Assembly (NCBI GenBank): GCA_946902875.1
Contig: OX336345.1
Span: 19,003,395 to 19,067,394, forward strand
DNA length: 64,000 bases
Direction of reading: 5' to 3'
Source: Nematopogon swammerdamellus
Taxonomy: Eukaryota > Arthropoda > Insecta > Lepidoptera > Adelidae
The position numbers were made by a program, and so were the translations under genes. Shown here in pieces: positions 50,620 to 62,480 of the stretch. How positions within the stretch are numbered: the stretch's first letter is position 1; each line of letters starts with the position of its first letter. The notes under the pieces are model-generated. The model was given only the letters and a program-made list of their open reading frames with translations. It searched no databases and had not been told where the DNA came from.

Positions 50620-50932
50620 ACCGTGTGGGGCCGGTACTTTAAAAGAATAGCCCAACTGCATCTCTCCCCGTGTATGTCGTAAAAGGCGACTAAGACTCCC
50701 TTCTTATATTACTAGGTGGTAGGATATAAGGCGCCCGGGTTGATACCACCGCACTGAATGAAAGGTCGGTCGAAACGGCTATGTAAATAGTTTGTGTTTT
50801 CCGTCCTGTTCAGTGTAGCCGGCGCGACCGAAGGAAGCACTGACGTGGCACTAAGTTCATCCGGTGTTATGGGCTGACATCACGGATGTTGTAGGTGATG
50901 TAGCCAACCGTGTCAGTTTCCATAAAAAAAAG
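50620..50932 (+). repeat. Non-autonomous retroelement with 'GTAGCCAACCGTGTCAG' tail
   Basis: Runs from CCGTGTGGGGCCGGTACTTT through CATCTCTCCCCGTGTATGTC, GGTCGGTCGAAACGGC, to GATGTAGCCAACCGTGTCAG and an A-run. Shares its 3' 200 bp with the SINE at 54297-54683 and, inverted, 55330-55660. Consistent with an element whose tail is borrowed from a LINE. Confidence 0.75.
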
Positions 50933-51312
50933 TAGGAATTAGGATAATATCATTGAGTGAGCGTGACGTGATTCTTGTGGCTTCTCATCCGCCATGTGAT
51001 GGCCACGTGTAATTAATAATGTACGTTTCCACTTAGCAAGTGGACTCGAAATATCACGCGGACGAAGCCTCCGACAAAAGCTTATCATAAGTAGTCGTCG
51101 AAAAATTCTCGCAGTAGAAAAGAGACATAATAATTGCTTGAGCCGCGCGCTGATCCGACTGTAGGTAGGTACAACGCATTATTGATAGTGTCGGCAAAAC
51201 ACTATCTTATCAGTGGAATGGAGGTCAGCGACCTATACAGTACACATGCTGTGTCCTACCTATCGTAAAGCGCGCCACACACGATGGAAATAATAGGTAT
51301 ATTATTAAAATA

Positions 51313-51875
51313 TAAGGTCTTTCAAAATTAGTTCAGAGTACGCTAAGGGGGGGTTCTGTATCGGAAATAGATCACTTTTGAAGAACAAAGAATTTTTTTT
51401 TTTACAAAAAAAAATTTTTTTTTATCCCCGCACTGAATGAAGGTCGGTTGAAACGGCTGTAATAATATATAGTTCGTGTTTTCCGTCTAATGTAAAAAAA
51501 AAAATTTTTTTTGTAATCGTTTCAGTTTCATGCCAGGAACAAAAAAATCTTCCAGCACATAGATCTCTTTCTTTCAGAAATTGTGAAAAACCACAATTTT
51601 AGTTTTATTAGTATGAAATAGAAAGAATTTGATTTTTTTTACCAACTTAAACGTGTTAGATCATAATGGTCAGGAAGACTTTTTTGTTACTGTTATGAAA
51701 CTGAATCGATTAGGCTATAAAAATCAACCACCTATTTTTTTATTTAAATACATAAAAAAAATATTTTACATAAAAAAAAAGCCCAAAGTGCAAAAACATT
51801 TATATAGGTTTTACTCCCTATATGATACAGAACCCCCCCTTAGCGTACTCTGAACTAATTTTGAAAGACCTTATA
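51313..51875. mobile_element. MITE, family III, copy 1 (~563 bp)
   Basis: AAGGTCTTTCAAAATTAGTT...AACTAATTTTGAAAGACCTT; the first ~50 bases pair almost perfectly with the last. TA-rich flanks fit a Tc1/mariner-type TA target. The interior is A/T runs plus a fragment of the 'GGTCGGTTGAAACGGC' repeat at 51422-51490, absent from copy 2 at 60919. Confidence 0.88.
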
Positions 51876-52396
51876 TAAGGTCTTTCAATAGTAGGTAACG
51901 ATAGATACGCTAAGGGGTGTATGACGGAGGTTACACGCTCAGTTTGGTATCAGTTCAGTCCATCAGTCTGGTTAAACTGACGCCAGACTGACCGTTTAAT
52001 CTTTTGACCGATGGGGACCAGACTGATGGTTTTTTAAATACTTTGATAATTTTCGTCAGTCTAGCCAGGATAGACTGACGGCAGACTGATAGTGCGAATG
52101 CATTTTACGTCTGGCGTCAGTCTGGCGTCAATCTGGTCGTGATCAAGGTCACGGACTGAACTGATGCCAGACTGAGCGTGTAACCTCCGTCTATGTGTAT
52201 CAGATACTGATGATCACGTTCCCATACCAATTTTTTTTTACGATATAAAAGCATACTTAGTAAGGTGAAATACGCGCACTTCACGTATTAAATTTGAGGA
52301 GTGAGTAGGTTTTTTATATCGTAAAAAAATGGTATGGGAACGTGTCAGTATCTGATACACATAGCGTATCGTTACCTACTAATGAAAGACCTTATA
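51876..52396. mobile_element. MITE, family III relative, with a second element inserted
   Basis: Outer ends are AAGGTCTTTCAATAGTAGGT and its mirror at 52365-52392. Both arms also share GTATCAGATACTGA and TTCCCATACCA, followed by ACGATATAAAA. The left arm is interrupted by a 269-bp palindromic element (51923-52191). It abuts copy 1 of family III end to end, sharing the TATA between them. Confidence 0.85.
51923..52191. mobile_element. Inserted MITE, family IV (269 bp)
   Basis: GACGGAGGTTACACGCTCAG and its exact mirror CTGAGCGTGTAACCTCCGTC bound the element; flanks TAT on both sides. The interior is made of repeated CAGACTGA/TCAGTCTGG units. Confidence 0.88.
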
Positions 52397-52457
52397 TATC
52401 TTAGGTTATATTTCACAATATCGCTAACCATAAGATCCTTTGAACCATCATCACACG

Positions 52458-53085
52458 CAACGAAGATAATATCGCACCGTGAAAACCATATGGTCATAAC
52501 TGCAAATTTTTGGTGAAATGACCATTGAATGCAGTCTAACTGCAAAAAAAAATAGCTTTTTAATTCTATATGGCAATATCTGCTACGACGTTTCCATTGG
52601 ACGTGAGAAATGTAAGTCCTTATGGCTTTTTAAAGAAACATCAATTGCTTTAAGAACCATCAAGCACTATCTGCAGTTATGACCCTATGGCTTTAAAATA
52701 CTTTTCCAGACTTGACTTTACAGACTTTAATAAGACAGATCCATATGGTCACATTTGCAGTTAGGGCTAAATGGTTTTTAAATTCCTGATAAGTGGCAAC
52801 ATTTCATGTTGTTTATTTGGAGTCATACATAATACCATATCGGCCAAAAATTTTAAACCAGACGGTCATATCTGCTAAAATACCTACTTCCTGAAGTAAA
52901 TCTTACATACTTCATAATTCATACTAAACTACTTAAAATTCAATATATTATGTATAAATATCAAGCATACAGTTTCATTTCTGGAATTACAAGAAATAAT
53001 ATTTACTTAAAACGCTCATAACTCAGAACTTTCATATTTGCACATATGACCCTATGGTTTTCATGGTGCGATATGATCTTAGTGT
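52458..53085. mobile_element. Inverted-repeat element, ~0.63 kb
   Basis: ATCGCACCGTGAAAACCATA near the left end mirrors TATGGTTTTCATGGTGCGAT at about 53052-53071. The motif GACC(C)TATGG with GCAGTTATGA recurs inside in both directions. No coding capacity; ends are approximate. Confidence 0.65.
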
Positions 53086-53199
53086 CTTAAGATATCGAGC
53101 AATATCGAAAGATACCAAGCGATATGGAAATATATCGTAATGGTACGTGTGTCAGACTTTTATCAGAATGTATACGTGTCATAATATTTCCGTGTGTGA

Positions 53200-53266
53200 G
53201 ACATGAAGATACTATAATATTTAATCTTAGTGCGTCTTAAGATAAAATATTGTAGTATCTTCATCG
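53200..53266. repeat. Hairpin
   Basis: CATGAAGATACTATAATATT pairs with AATATTGTAGTATCTTCATC around an AATCTTAGTGCGTCTTAAGA-type loop. Confidence 0.6.
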
Positions 53267-53272
53267 TGTTTT

Positions 53273-54110
53273 ATGAACAAATAAATAACCGATGATACCC
53301 AATTGACCGCCTACATGTTGCCACGTCTCCAATTACTTTAGTCTTATCTTATAGTCAAGGGCGAGTCTTAGTTTTAAAACTTACCTTGCGTAGCGTTTGA
53401 AACGCTTTTAATAAGAACAAATTAATAACCGATGATTTCACCATGATGCCTACGTGTTAGTTAGGCACTTACACTACTCTCATCTCCAATTACTTTAGTC
53501 ATATCTTATAGTCAAGGGCGAGTCTTAGTTTTAAAACTTTGCGTAGTGTTTGAGACGCTTTTAATAATAACAAATTAATAACCGATGATACCCAATTCAC
53601 CGCCTACGTGTTAGTTAGGCACTTACACTACTCTCATCTCCAATTACTTTAGTCTTATCTTATAGTCAAGGGCGAGTCTTAGTTTTAAAACTTTGCGTAG
53701 CGTTTGAAACGCTTTTAATAAGAATAAATAAATAACCGATGATACCCAATTCACCGCCTACGTGTTAGTTAGGCACTTACACTACTCTCCTGGTCTCCAA
53801 TTACTTTACTCTTATCTTACTTATAGTCAAGGGTAAAAGTCTTAGTTTTAAAACTTTGCGTAGCGTTTGAAACGCTTGCTAAAATTTGTTTTTTTTTTAA
53901 AGGAATATAGCTCAAATTCAGTGCAAAGCGGGGACGCGCTAGGCGCTACTACAAGAACAAATAAATAACCGTTGATACCCAATTCACCGCCTACGTGTTA
54001 GTCAGGCACTTACACTATTCTCCTCGTCTCCAATTACTTTAGTCTTATCTTATAGTCAAGGGCGAGTCTTAGTTTTAAAACTTTGCGTACCGTTTAAAAC
54101 TTCTTCGTAC
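53273..54110 (+). repeat. Tandem array, ~155-bp monomers, five copies
   Basis: Each monomer runs ATAACCGATGATACCCAATT ... GTTAGTTAGGCACTTACACT ... TCTTATAGTCAAGGGCGAGT ... TTTGCGTAGCGTTTGAAACG. Starts are at about 53276, 53415, 53570, 53725 and 53958. Monomer 1 is shorter; a ~75-bp foreign segment (53876-53950) splits the last two. Satellite-like and well conserved between monomers. Confidence 0.9.
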
Positions 54111-54296
54111 TTTAGGTAGATTTATGCACCAGAAAATGTATTGAATTTTTTGTAGGAGCTTTGCACACTTAAACTCGACTATAAATAGTATAAATATTTA
54201 GTGTTTATACGCCCACCATCACGTGACGTGTAGAGGTATTTCGTGCAGGTCTTTTTGTGAGGCAGTTGGTATTTTGAAAATATTTATTTTGTCAGT

Positions 54297-54683
54297 CTCG
54301 ATAGCTCAGTGGTGCAGTCAGACAGTCAACTGTCGCTATTGAATGTTAAGCAACGCTGGGTGCGGTCAGTTCTTGGATGGGTGACCGCTGACCGTTGGAG
54401 GCTGACCGAGGTTCGGATTCCTCGTAAAACTGTAGGTCCCTTCCCTCCTAATCTTACTTGGTGGTAGGGTTTAACCCGCGCCCGGCATGCTACCACCACA
54501 CTGAATGAAACGTCGGTCGAAACGGCTATGTAAATAGTTTGTGTTTTCCGGCCAGTTCAGTGTAGCCGTCACGATCAAAGGGGGAAGCACTGCCATGGCA
54601 CCTAGTTCACCCGGTGTTATGGGCTGACATAACGGACGTTGTAGGTGATGTAGCCAGCCGTGTCAGTTTCCATAAAAAAAAAA
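54297..54683 (+). mobile_element. SINE with tRNA-like A/B boxes and a 5S rRNA-like core
   Basis: TAGCTCAGTGG at 54302-54312 fits the polymerase III A box. GGTTCGGATTCC at about 54411-54422 fits the B box with one extra base. Between them, 54344-54391 (GTTAAGCAACGCTGGGTGCG, then TTGGATGGGTGACCGC) closely follows the central-to-3' part of 5S rRNA. The tail from about 54430 is shared with 50620-50932 and ends in an A-run. GTCAGT lies on both sides (54291-54296 and 54684-54689), a likely short target duplication. So it looks like an inserted SINE whose tail matches a LINE-type 3' end. No gene function is implied. Confidence 0.75.
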
Positions 54684-54777
54684 GTCAGTTCAGTAGGTAA
54701 GTATCCAACTTGTGTCCGCGACTTCGAGAGGTTTTGTAGTGAAACTAGGCTGGGTTAGATTATTATTATTAAAACAT

Positions 54778-54862
54778 TTTTTTTTATGGAAACTTTACAC
54801 GGTTGGCTACATTACATAATATTACATCCGTGATGTCAGCCCATAACACCTTTGTGAACTAT
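54778..54862 (-). repeat. Inverted fragment of the 'GTAGCCAACCGTGTCAG' tail family
   Basis: TTTTTTTTATGGAAACTTTA and CCGTGATGTCAGCCCATAAC mirror the 3' ends of the elements at 50932 and 54683. Confidence 0.8.
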
Positions 54863-55329
54863 TATTATTATTATGTAAACTAAGTCATACATTTAGATAC
54901 CAAAGTCAATATAACCCAACCACATCGCTTTATAAACCGCAGATATCTGCCTGAACACAATAACAGATTGTAGTCGTCACATACGGATTATTTCACAGAA
55001 ATAATTTATTGTGTCATCTTGACCTTGACGTCATTCTCTCGACTCAATTTAATGTTCCGTTTAATTAAGTTCTCGAGCGGATGACCGATTCTTTTAAACT
55101 GTTGAGTCGTAATCAAAATGACGAGGGTAAGCTACACGACTCTCCACGACTCAATTAAAACAGTTGGTACAACTAAAAAAGTTGTATACAACGCCTGCAG
55201 CGGCCAACTTTTGAGTCAGCGGCGATCGTTTTAAAATAGTTAATGTGTTTTTTTAAGAAATCGAATTTAAATGCAAAACTTACGGTTAATAGATATATTA
55301 GTTTATGAATAATAATGAAATACCTACAG

Positions 55330-55660
55330 CTCTTTTTTTATGGAAACTGACACAGTTGGCTATATCACCTACAACATCCGTGATGTCAGCCCATAACACC
55401 GGGTGAACTTGGTGCCACGTCATTGCTTTCCTTCGGTCGTGCCGGCTACACTGAACTGGATGGAAAACATAAACTATTTACATAGCCGTTTCGACCGACC
55501 TTTGATTCAGTGCGGTGGTACCAACCCGGGCGGGTTAAACCCTATCACCTAGTAATATAAGAAGGGAGTCATATCCCTTAGTCGCCTGTTACGACATACA
55601 CGGGGAGAGATGCAGTGTGGCTATTCTTTTAACCGGCCCCACACGGTACAAACCTCGGTA
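55330..55660 (-). repeat. Inverted full-length copy of the 50620-type element
   Basis: TTATGGAAACTGACACAGTT ... GTTTCGACCGACC ... GACATACACGGGGAGAGATG ... GGCCCCACACGGTAC, the reverse complement of 50620-50932. Diverged by point changes. Confidence 0.85.
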
Positions 55661-56380
55661 CACGGCCACAGAATAGAAAAGAGTACTCCGTACAGAAGCA
55701 GCTCTGTACAAACACTCACAAAGAAATAGCTACTCTGCGACGACGCGATAAAGTACAAATTGACTCGCCCAGAGCTACATGCCTAACCACGATAATTGCC
55801 TACATTTCGCTTCTCTTTCTGTCGTGTAACTCTATCTCTAAAGCGCGCCGTTCAGCGCGTTAAGGGCTGTGTCTTTGTGCTGTCTTATTGTGAGGAATAA
55901 AATGAAGATGATACCTACCAACTTTTATCGTTCTAGCTACCAACGATATACATACCACGCTGTTCGGCGTCATCTAACTAATGTTATTGGCAATACGATA
56001 TTATTTTTAAATCTATGACCTCCTACTAATATGAATAAATAAATTACTAGAAATAAATCAAAATGCTACTAAACAACACTTACCTTTCTTCTTCTCTCGG
56101 CAATGAAAAAAAAGACAAGTTTTTATTTGTCTGTTGACTTTTGCACCCGTCCACTGCACAATAATGACGTGATTTCGACATTTCTAATGATTTCGTGATT
56201 TCGAAACGAAACGTAGTAGATGCGCGCACCGCACGCTCGCTCTGGCTGGATAGCGACAGCCCACTGTTACTTGTGCATTAACCGACACGCCAAGCGGTAG
56301 GCATTTAACTCGCGACCTTGAGCGAGTGACGAAGGCCTGACACGGCTCTTACCTAGGGCTGGGCTACACGATCGATTGTA
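55661..56380. other. Intronic sequence without recognised elements
   Basis: Only short open frames. Mixed composition, nothing bounded or coding. Confidence 0.4.
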
Positions 56381-56575
56381 TCACCAACTAAACAGTTTAG
56401 TTGAGTTGGCCACGACGCGCGACGGACGGCCAACTCAACTAAACAGTTTAGTGAGTTGGCCACGACGGACGGCCAACTCAACTAAACAGTTTAGTGAGTT
56501 GGCCACGACGGACGGCCAACTCAACTAAACAGTTTAGTTGAGTTGGCCAAGCACGACGGACGGCCGATTTCTCGC
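56380..56575. repeat. Array of palindromic GTTGGCC/AACTAAACAGTTTAGT units
   Basis: ACTAAACAGTTTAGT, itself a palindrome, occurs four times, each joined to GAGTTGGCC and GGCCAACTC. Units repeat every ~55-65 bp around CACGACGGACG spacers. A self-complementary minisatellite. Confidence 0.85.
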
Positions 56576-56814
56576 GAACCCAACTGTTTAGTCGTTGAGG
56601 TTTTACGTGAGTTTATTCACGGACGATTGTTCAGTTGTTCGCTCTGCATAGTGTGACAGACTGACGGATGGACGGACAGACATCTGACCCAATTTATATG
56701 TGTCAGCATCGCTCGTTACGGAACCCTATAACCTTATGAATGTTTGCCTTACTTGGCCCATTATCGTGCAGAAAGGGGGAATTTGAAATAATAAGTACAT
56801 ACCACAGCTTTGGT

Positions 56815-57100
56815 ACATACATAACACACGCTGTATCCCGAAAATCAGGGTAAGCAGAGTAATCGGTTTTGCGCTATAAGGGCTCTGGTAAATTACAGCA
56901 CAACACCGACCACCACGTTTAGCACGGTATACGGATAAGACAACTATCAAGCAGCAAGTAAGGCACGAAGAACCCTCCTGCTGCATGACTAGGTGGAAGG
57001 ACTGCGTCAGGGTGAGAAGTGGCTAGCCTGTCGCGCTTTAGCGCAGAATCTTGTCCTTATCCCTTAGTCGCCTCTTACGACATGCACGGGGAGAGATGCA
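56815..57100 (+). repeat. 'CACGCTGTATCCC' dispersed repeat, full copy
   Basis: Second full copy of the repeat at 50159-50440, from ACACACGCTGTATCCCGAAA to ACATGCACGGGGAGAGATGC. Its 3' end contributes the last residues of an open minus-strand frame (57038-57511), so that frame is partly repeat. Confidence 0.85.
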
Positions 57101-59740
57101 GTGTAATGAGTGTAATAAAAAGAGATGAGATGTAAATAATTCATTCGGCTCGGCAAGGTCACGCAAAACAGTTCGGGGGTACTTACACAACTTTAATCCG
57201 GTTGAACGACCTTGTGTGACCTTGAAACACATCTGAATGGCATCCACATCCGGTTGGTGTTGCCATTGAATGAGCGGATGCTCACAGCAGCAAATAGAAT
57301 AGCAGCTACCACACAGTGGCATTTGTTTGATCTTCGACAGTAATTTTTGAATTAAAAAAAAAAAAAATGCAAATCCTCGTTTCAGCGTCTTTATTGATCC
57401 AATTGATACTCGGGAAATATAGGCACACCGAAAGGATTTACAACATTTTTCCCAAGAAAAATGTGTGGCATTGCCTCGAATTCTTATGTAAACCCCGAGC
57501 ACAACATGCAAAAAAGAAGAAGTACAATAATGTACATAACTAACCTATATAAACAACATTCAAACTGAACAATAAAAAGAAAACAGTAATAAAAACAAAA
57601 CAGGACAAAATGATCTTGAAGTAGTTAAAAAAATCGAGGGAGTCTGCATGTACACATGCAGCCGTCAAACTTAGTTCGTGAATTTGATGTTTGCACAGTT
57701 TGAAAAAAAAAAATCGTAAAAAAATTTTTAACTTTGGTACTTTGGTAGCCCATATTGCCCCACCTAGGCTTCATACAAGGTTTTGTTTGAAGGATCGAAT
57801 AAATTTAAATAAAACCTTTGTCTGTACGTTAAGAGTTTGTCTCGATATGCAGCGTTAACTACTAAAGCGCGAGAGGTGTTTGAAGTTTGCGTGTTTTCGC
57901 ATTTTTCAAAACATGCCAACTTGAACTTGAATTTGGGCCGGAAGGGATGGAATGACAAAATACAAATGTATTACGTATTTGAAGTCGTCAGATGGATCTT
58001 TCATCCCACATATTTAGAATTATTGTACGTAGTCTGGTTGCTGAGTACTAAGCGTCGCAAAGTACAAAAAAAGTCTTAATTTTTTTTAATCGCACCCCCT
58101 TACCTGAGCCCAAAAACGTTCCATCAAATTTACGTCAAAAAATAATAAAGAAAACATTTTATAACGTTATTCTGTCATACATAATTGAATGTGAGACCTA
58201 CCTACATCCTACATACATTTGTAATTTTATTTTATTTTACTTTGCACTGAACATTAGTCACAACACAATACGATACAATTTTTAACAAAGCAAAACAAAA
58301 GTCATAGTATAGTTTTATTGTTTGATATTATTATCAAAACATTTTATCCGCACATTCTAATAGCTGGGCGAGAAAGAACTGACAAGTAAATAAACCTGGC
58401 AAGCAAACCTGCCGCGGCGCGGCGCGGCAGTACGTTTTGTTTTTCAGAATTTGTAGTAATGTCAAAATAAAAATCCGTTTCGATTTATTTATTAATCCAT
58501 TGGTCCATTAATCCAATCCACACGTCAAACATTATACTAAGGTATATCGAAATTACTCAAGTAATGATTATTTCTACTAATGCTCCTACTACGTACACAA
58601 TGAATTTAATGTGAGACCTAAGTACATAGTTTATTTATTTATTTAATTTTAATGAAATCAACAGCATTACATTTAAAATATAACTAACATTATTTATACA
58701 AAAAGCAAAGCAAATTATAGAGTTCACTGATTAGAACAAAATTGCATACAGTTACTTTATTGTTCAAAAAAAAAATCGGGGGCGGGGGGGGGGGGGGGGG
58801 ACTAACTATGAGCTGTTTGAGTTGACCTTGACCTACTACAATATTACATCGTGGCCTTGACCTAGAATTATGATGTGTTGGTCTATTTATTTATTCACTA
58901 CATACTTGGGCGCCTCCGTAGGTAGACAGTGGAAGACGTCTCTTTTTATTGTTAGAGGACTGGCCTGCAACTATTTTTTTAATAAATAAAATAAAAATAA
59001 TAGATATTAGTTTGTTGAAATGAAATTTAATATAATATAATTATTTTTCTATCTCTCCTATATGTTTGGTTGTTTCATTGCGGAATGAAAAAAAATTTAG
59101 TCAACACTTTATGAAATGTTTTTTAATATTTTATTTTTGTAAATTTATTTTTAGGTCTTTCAACAATAATTTAATGCGCACCATAGTACTCATCTTCTCC
59201 ATCCTAAGGGATAGAGAAAATTTGCATTTATTAAAGAGGTTTACGCGGGATGATTTCTTTCACTCAAAGAGATTAAAAAAACTTTCACTGTAACGGGTCT
59301 GACAACTACGTTTGGGATTGGAGACCTTAGATTGGACCACCCTCCACTGATATCTAGAGAGAAAGAAAGAAAAATGATTTACAATTGCGGACGAAAAGGG
59401 AGCCCGACTCAGCTGATTCATTCATTATTCAAGATGGCGAAGCTGTTTTTCGGGGCACACTTTAAAAAAAAAAATGGGTTGTCTGTAAAGTTGGTTTACG
59501 GACGATAGTTTTACGTGATGATGTCATAAAGTAAATCAGTTCCGGCGGATATTTACCATGTAAAATTAATTTAAGTACATGATAAAAATGTGATAATAAC
59601 TAATAAAAAATATGAGAAAATAACGACTATTAATTAAATTTAAAAAACCTACATAACGCCATCTACATGTTCAACGTTGCAACAATTACGTAACTGCTAA
59701 ATCAAGTATACCGCTGGCTGAGGTATTTAATTTAATATTG
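57101..59740. other. Intronic sequence, mostly without recognised elements
   Basis: Contains the unrecognised 157-codon minus frame at 57038-57511, overlapping short frames on both strands at 57764-58079, and a poly-G run at 58785-58800. AATGTGAGACCTA occurs twice (about 58189 and 58609). Nothing else could be supported. Confidence 0.4.
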
Positions 59741-59942
59741 ACGCTAGATGTGGACGCTAGATGTCGCTCCATGAAATTCACATACTGTTGTCACATACTG
59801 TTGAGAAAATTTGCAGCGATAAGTAGACGGTCGATAGCCCGCGTGTATAACACGTCTGGTCAGTGATGGTGGCAGGGACCGCGGGTTCGAGGCTCGCAAA
59901 AGACGGAGAAAAATATTTTGTATTTCCTGCTATTGTATATGC

Positions 59943-60006
59943 CTCTCTATCGCGCTCTCGCTTGCACACACAGGTCTCTATCGCGCTCTCGCTTGCACAC
60001 ACAGGT
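59943..60006. repeat. Two tandem 31-bp copies
   Basis: CTCTATCGCGCTCTCGCTTG plus CACACACAGGT, repeated head to tail. Confidence 0.9.
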
Positions 60007-60309
60007 TTAGATGGAACGTTACACTTCTTCGTGCGTGCAGCCGGTGTTCATCAATTTATAAGACGTGACATCATCACGTCAAAATCAATAAACAACTGAA
60101 AGCAAACAAAAACAAACATTATGGTAGCATCTCAGGATACCATAGATACCGTCACTGGATACTGACAGTAATAAACGAAGTTCCTATTCGTTTGGTTGCC
60201 ATCTTTAAAAAAAGAAGAAGACAATAATATACGAGAGTGACAGAGATAGGCATTGTAATTGGGGTAAAATAGTATCCCTATAATATAGTCTGTGGCGCCA
60301 CCGATGTGT

Positions 60310-60613
60310 GCCTACTCACAGAGCATCAAATGCGCGCGCCCCTCCTAGAGGCGCCCTGAGCGCGATTTCTCTACAACGCGGTTGAAGCCTGTGGGCGTGG
60401 CCTATGACTTACATATGTGTGTTGTGCGTGTGCATTTGTTTTGTGCGTGTGCCTAACTTGCTCCTCTTTGTGTGTAGTGTCGATACTAGCACACACACAC
60501 ACATACGAAGCGCTAGCAGCACTGCGTGTAGTTTTTGGGTTTCAAATATTATCGCTTAGGGCGTCTCTAGTAGGGGGCGCGCGCGGTAGGTATTTGATGC
60601 TCTGTGGTGCCTA
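60310..60613. mobile_element. Inverted-repeat element (~0.3 kb)
   Basis: CACAGAGCATCAAATGCGCG and AGAGGCGCCCTGAGCG at the left mirror CTTAGGGCGTCTCTAGTAGG and ATTTGATGCTCTGTGGT at the right. Imperfect ends; TG-rich middle. Confidence 0.65.
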
Positions 60614-60918
60614 CTATTATCAATTCGGTAACCCAAAATGAAATCCTGAAAGCTTATATTATCTATCAATCATACGACAAGGCTGTACGGTATTTGCATC
60701 TTCGTCTTCTCTAAAACACAACAACAAAACATTTCATTACAGAGAGCGAGGTGGTTATCAATTAGTATATAATATTCTTTATTCGTAGTATGCGCGTTTT
60801 TTTAACCTCTACAATTTGATTGGTTTTAATGACTAAATACTAGGTCGGGTCATAAATTCTGTCACAAATACTTTATTAAATAAATTGTATGACTTTTTAT
60901 GTTAGTTTAAAATATATA

Positions 60919-61416
60919 TAAGGTCTTTCAAAATTAGTTCATAGTACGCTAAGGCGCGGTTGTATATCGGAAATAGATCACTTTTAAAGAACAGAGAATT
61001 TTTTTTTTACAAAAAAATAATTTTTTTATTTAAAATGTAAAAAAAAATTTTTTTTCTTAATCGTTTCAGTTTCATGCCAGGAACTAAAAAGTCTTCCAAC
61101 ACAGATATCTTTCTTTCAGAAATTGTGAAAAACCACAATTTTAGAAAAATATTAGTAATGGAATAGAAAGAATTTAATTTTTTTTACCAACTTACACGTG
61201 TTACATCATAATGGTAATGCAGACTTTTTTGTTACTCTTATGAAACTGAATCGATTAGGCTATAAATATCAACCACCTATTTTTTTATTTAAATACATAA
61301 AACAAAAATGACATAAAAAAAAGCCCAAGGTCCAAAAAATTTTATATAGGTTTTACTCCCTATATGATACAGAACCCCCCCTTAGCGTACTATGAACTAA
61401 TTTTGAAAGACCTTAT
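60919..61416. mobile_element. MITE, family III, copy 2, inserted in the mariner element
   Basis: Same terminal AAGGTCTTTCAAAATTAGTT as the copy at 51313, and the same interior TCGGAAATAGATCACTTTT and ATCCTGTTT-less A/T runs. It lies inside the mariner inverted repeats, so it inserted later. The left arm has diverged (GGCGCGGTTGTATATC versus GGGGGGGTTCTGTATC). Confidence 0.88.
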
Positions 61417-62480
61417 ATATGAAAAGAAAGGCAGATTAAAGTAGATTCATTAAAATTATTCGAAAACCCCAGATTTTGAATACAGACTCTCAACCTGCCT
61501 GGCCAGTTGTCGATCGCAGCACGCACGAAGTTGATGTCTTTATCAGCCGCTGCTTTGATCAGGGATGCTTTGAGAGACTCCAAATTCTGGCGAGGATTAG
61601 CGCAGACTTTCTCCTCCAAATATTGTCATATTCTGTAATCCAATGGTTTCAAGTCTGGACTGGAGGAGGGCCATTCTTGGTGCCTGATGAAATCGATTCC
61701 ATGGGCGGTCAGCCAATTTTGCGTGCTTGCCGCTCTATGAGCTGGCGCAGAATCTTGGTCGTGTACCCAGTGTCTGTTTTCGAACATTTTGTGAGAAAGA
61801 TGTTCCACAATGTTCGAAAGCACCGTATTTTGGTAGACAACGGCACTGATTTTTACACCTTTCTCACAGAAAAACACCTCAGTTAGGCCTGAATATGAGA
61901 CTTCAAGCCAAACCATGAATGATGAGGAATGATGTCCCCGCTGAACTCTCGGGATAGGCCTGCCCACTTCTTCACTGTTATGGGCATAAACTTTATCATT
62001 TTCTTTGTTGTATTGTAACTTTTTTCAAGGTATCAACAAATTTTGTCTGAAAAAAGGATTTCGCGGTACTTTTTTCCCGCGTACCGCCCTAACAAAGTCC
62101 GAGATCTCATTATCCTTATTTTTTTCAGACCAAAATGACCAAAATGTCATATTTTCTTTCGATAAGCTCATAGTCCCAGGTGTTCATTGAATACTCTTTT
62201 AACCGTGGTTCTGCTTAACCGCATCTGCAGAGCTAAAAATTTTTGCTTGCGCACAGCATTTCGTTGGATTCGCGCCCTCATTGCCTTGATGACCGCCGGT
62301 GCCCTAACCGTACGAGGCCGGCCACTCCTCTTGGGATGTTCGAAGCTCGAATCTTCACGGAATCGTTTGATTGTACGTTAAACAAACCTCAGTGTTATTT
62401 TTAATTTTTTTTAGAAGTTTGAAAATCTCAGTTGGCGCTTAACCGCAGCGGTGCAACGCAATAACTGCGATTGTGTCTTC
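61413..62480 (-). pseudogene. mariner transposase, decayed
   Basis: On the minus strand the pieces run in family order. An HTH region reads RTIKRFREDSSFEHPKRSGR, PRTVRAP and RARIQRNAVRKQKF. Then come YAHNSEEVGRPIPRVQRGHH and VWLEVSYSGLTEVFFCEKGV. The catalytic DQDSAPAHRA and WPSSSPDLKPLDYRI follow, then the C-terminal LEEKVCANPRQNLESLKASL...AIDNWPGRLR. DSAPAH and SPDLxPLDY are signature Tc1/mariner segments. Several frame changes, including after KPLDYRI (about 61626), and stops in the middle (about 61990-62190) break it. The first catalytic Asp region is unclear. Non-functional. Confidence 0.85.

Noticed and set aside
54344..54391. 5S rRNA gene
   Set aside because: Only the middle-to-3' part of 5S is present, within a repeat that has other boxes and an A-tail. 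A SINE, not a functional rRNA gene.
54302..54423. tRNA gene from A box to B box
   Set aside because: The boxes are too far apart and there is no cloverleaf; the 5S-like segment lies between them.
57038..57511. 157-codon minus-strand open frame
   Set aside because: No recognised family, contains an F-run from a poly-A/T tract, and its end is made of the dispersed repeat at 56815-57100.
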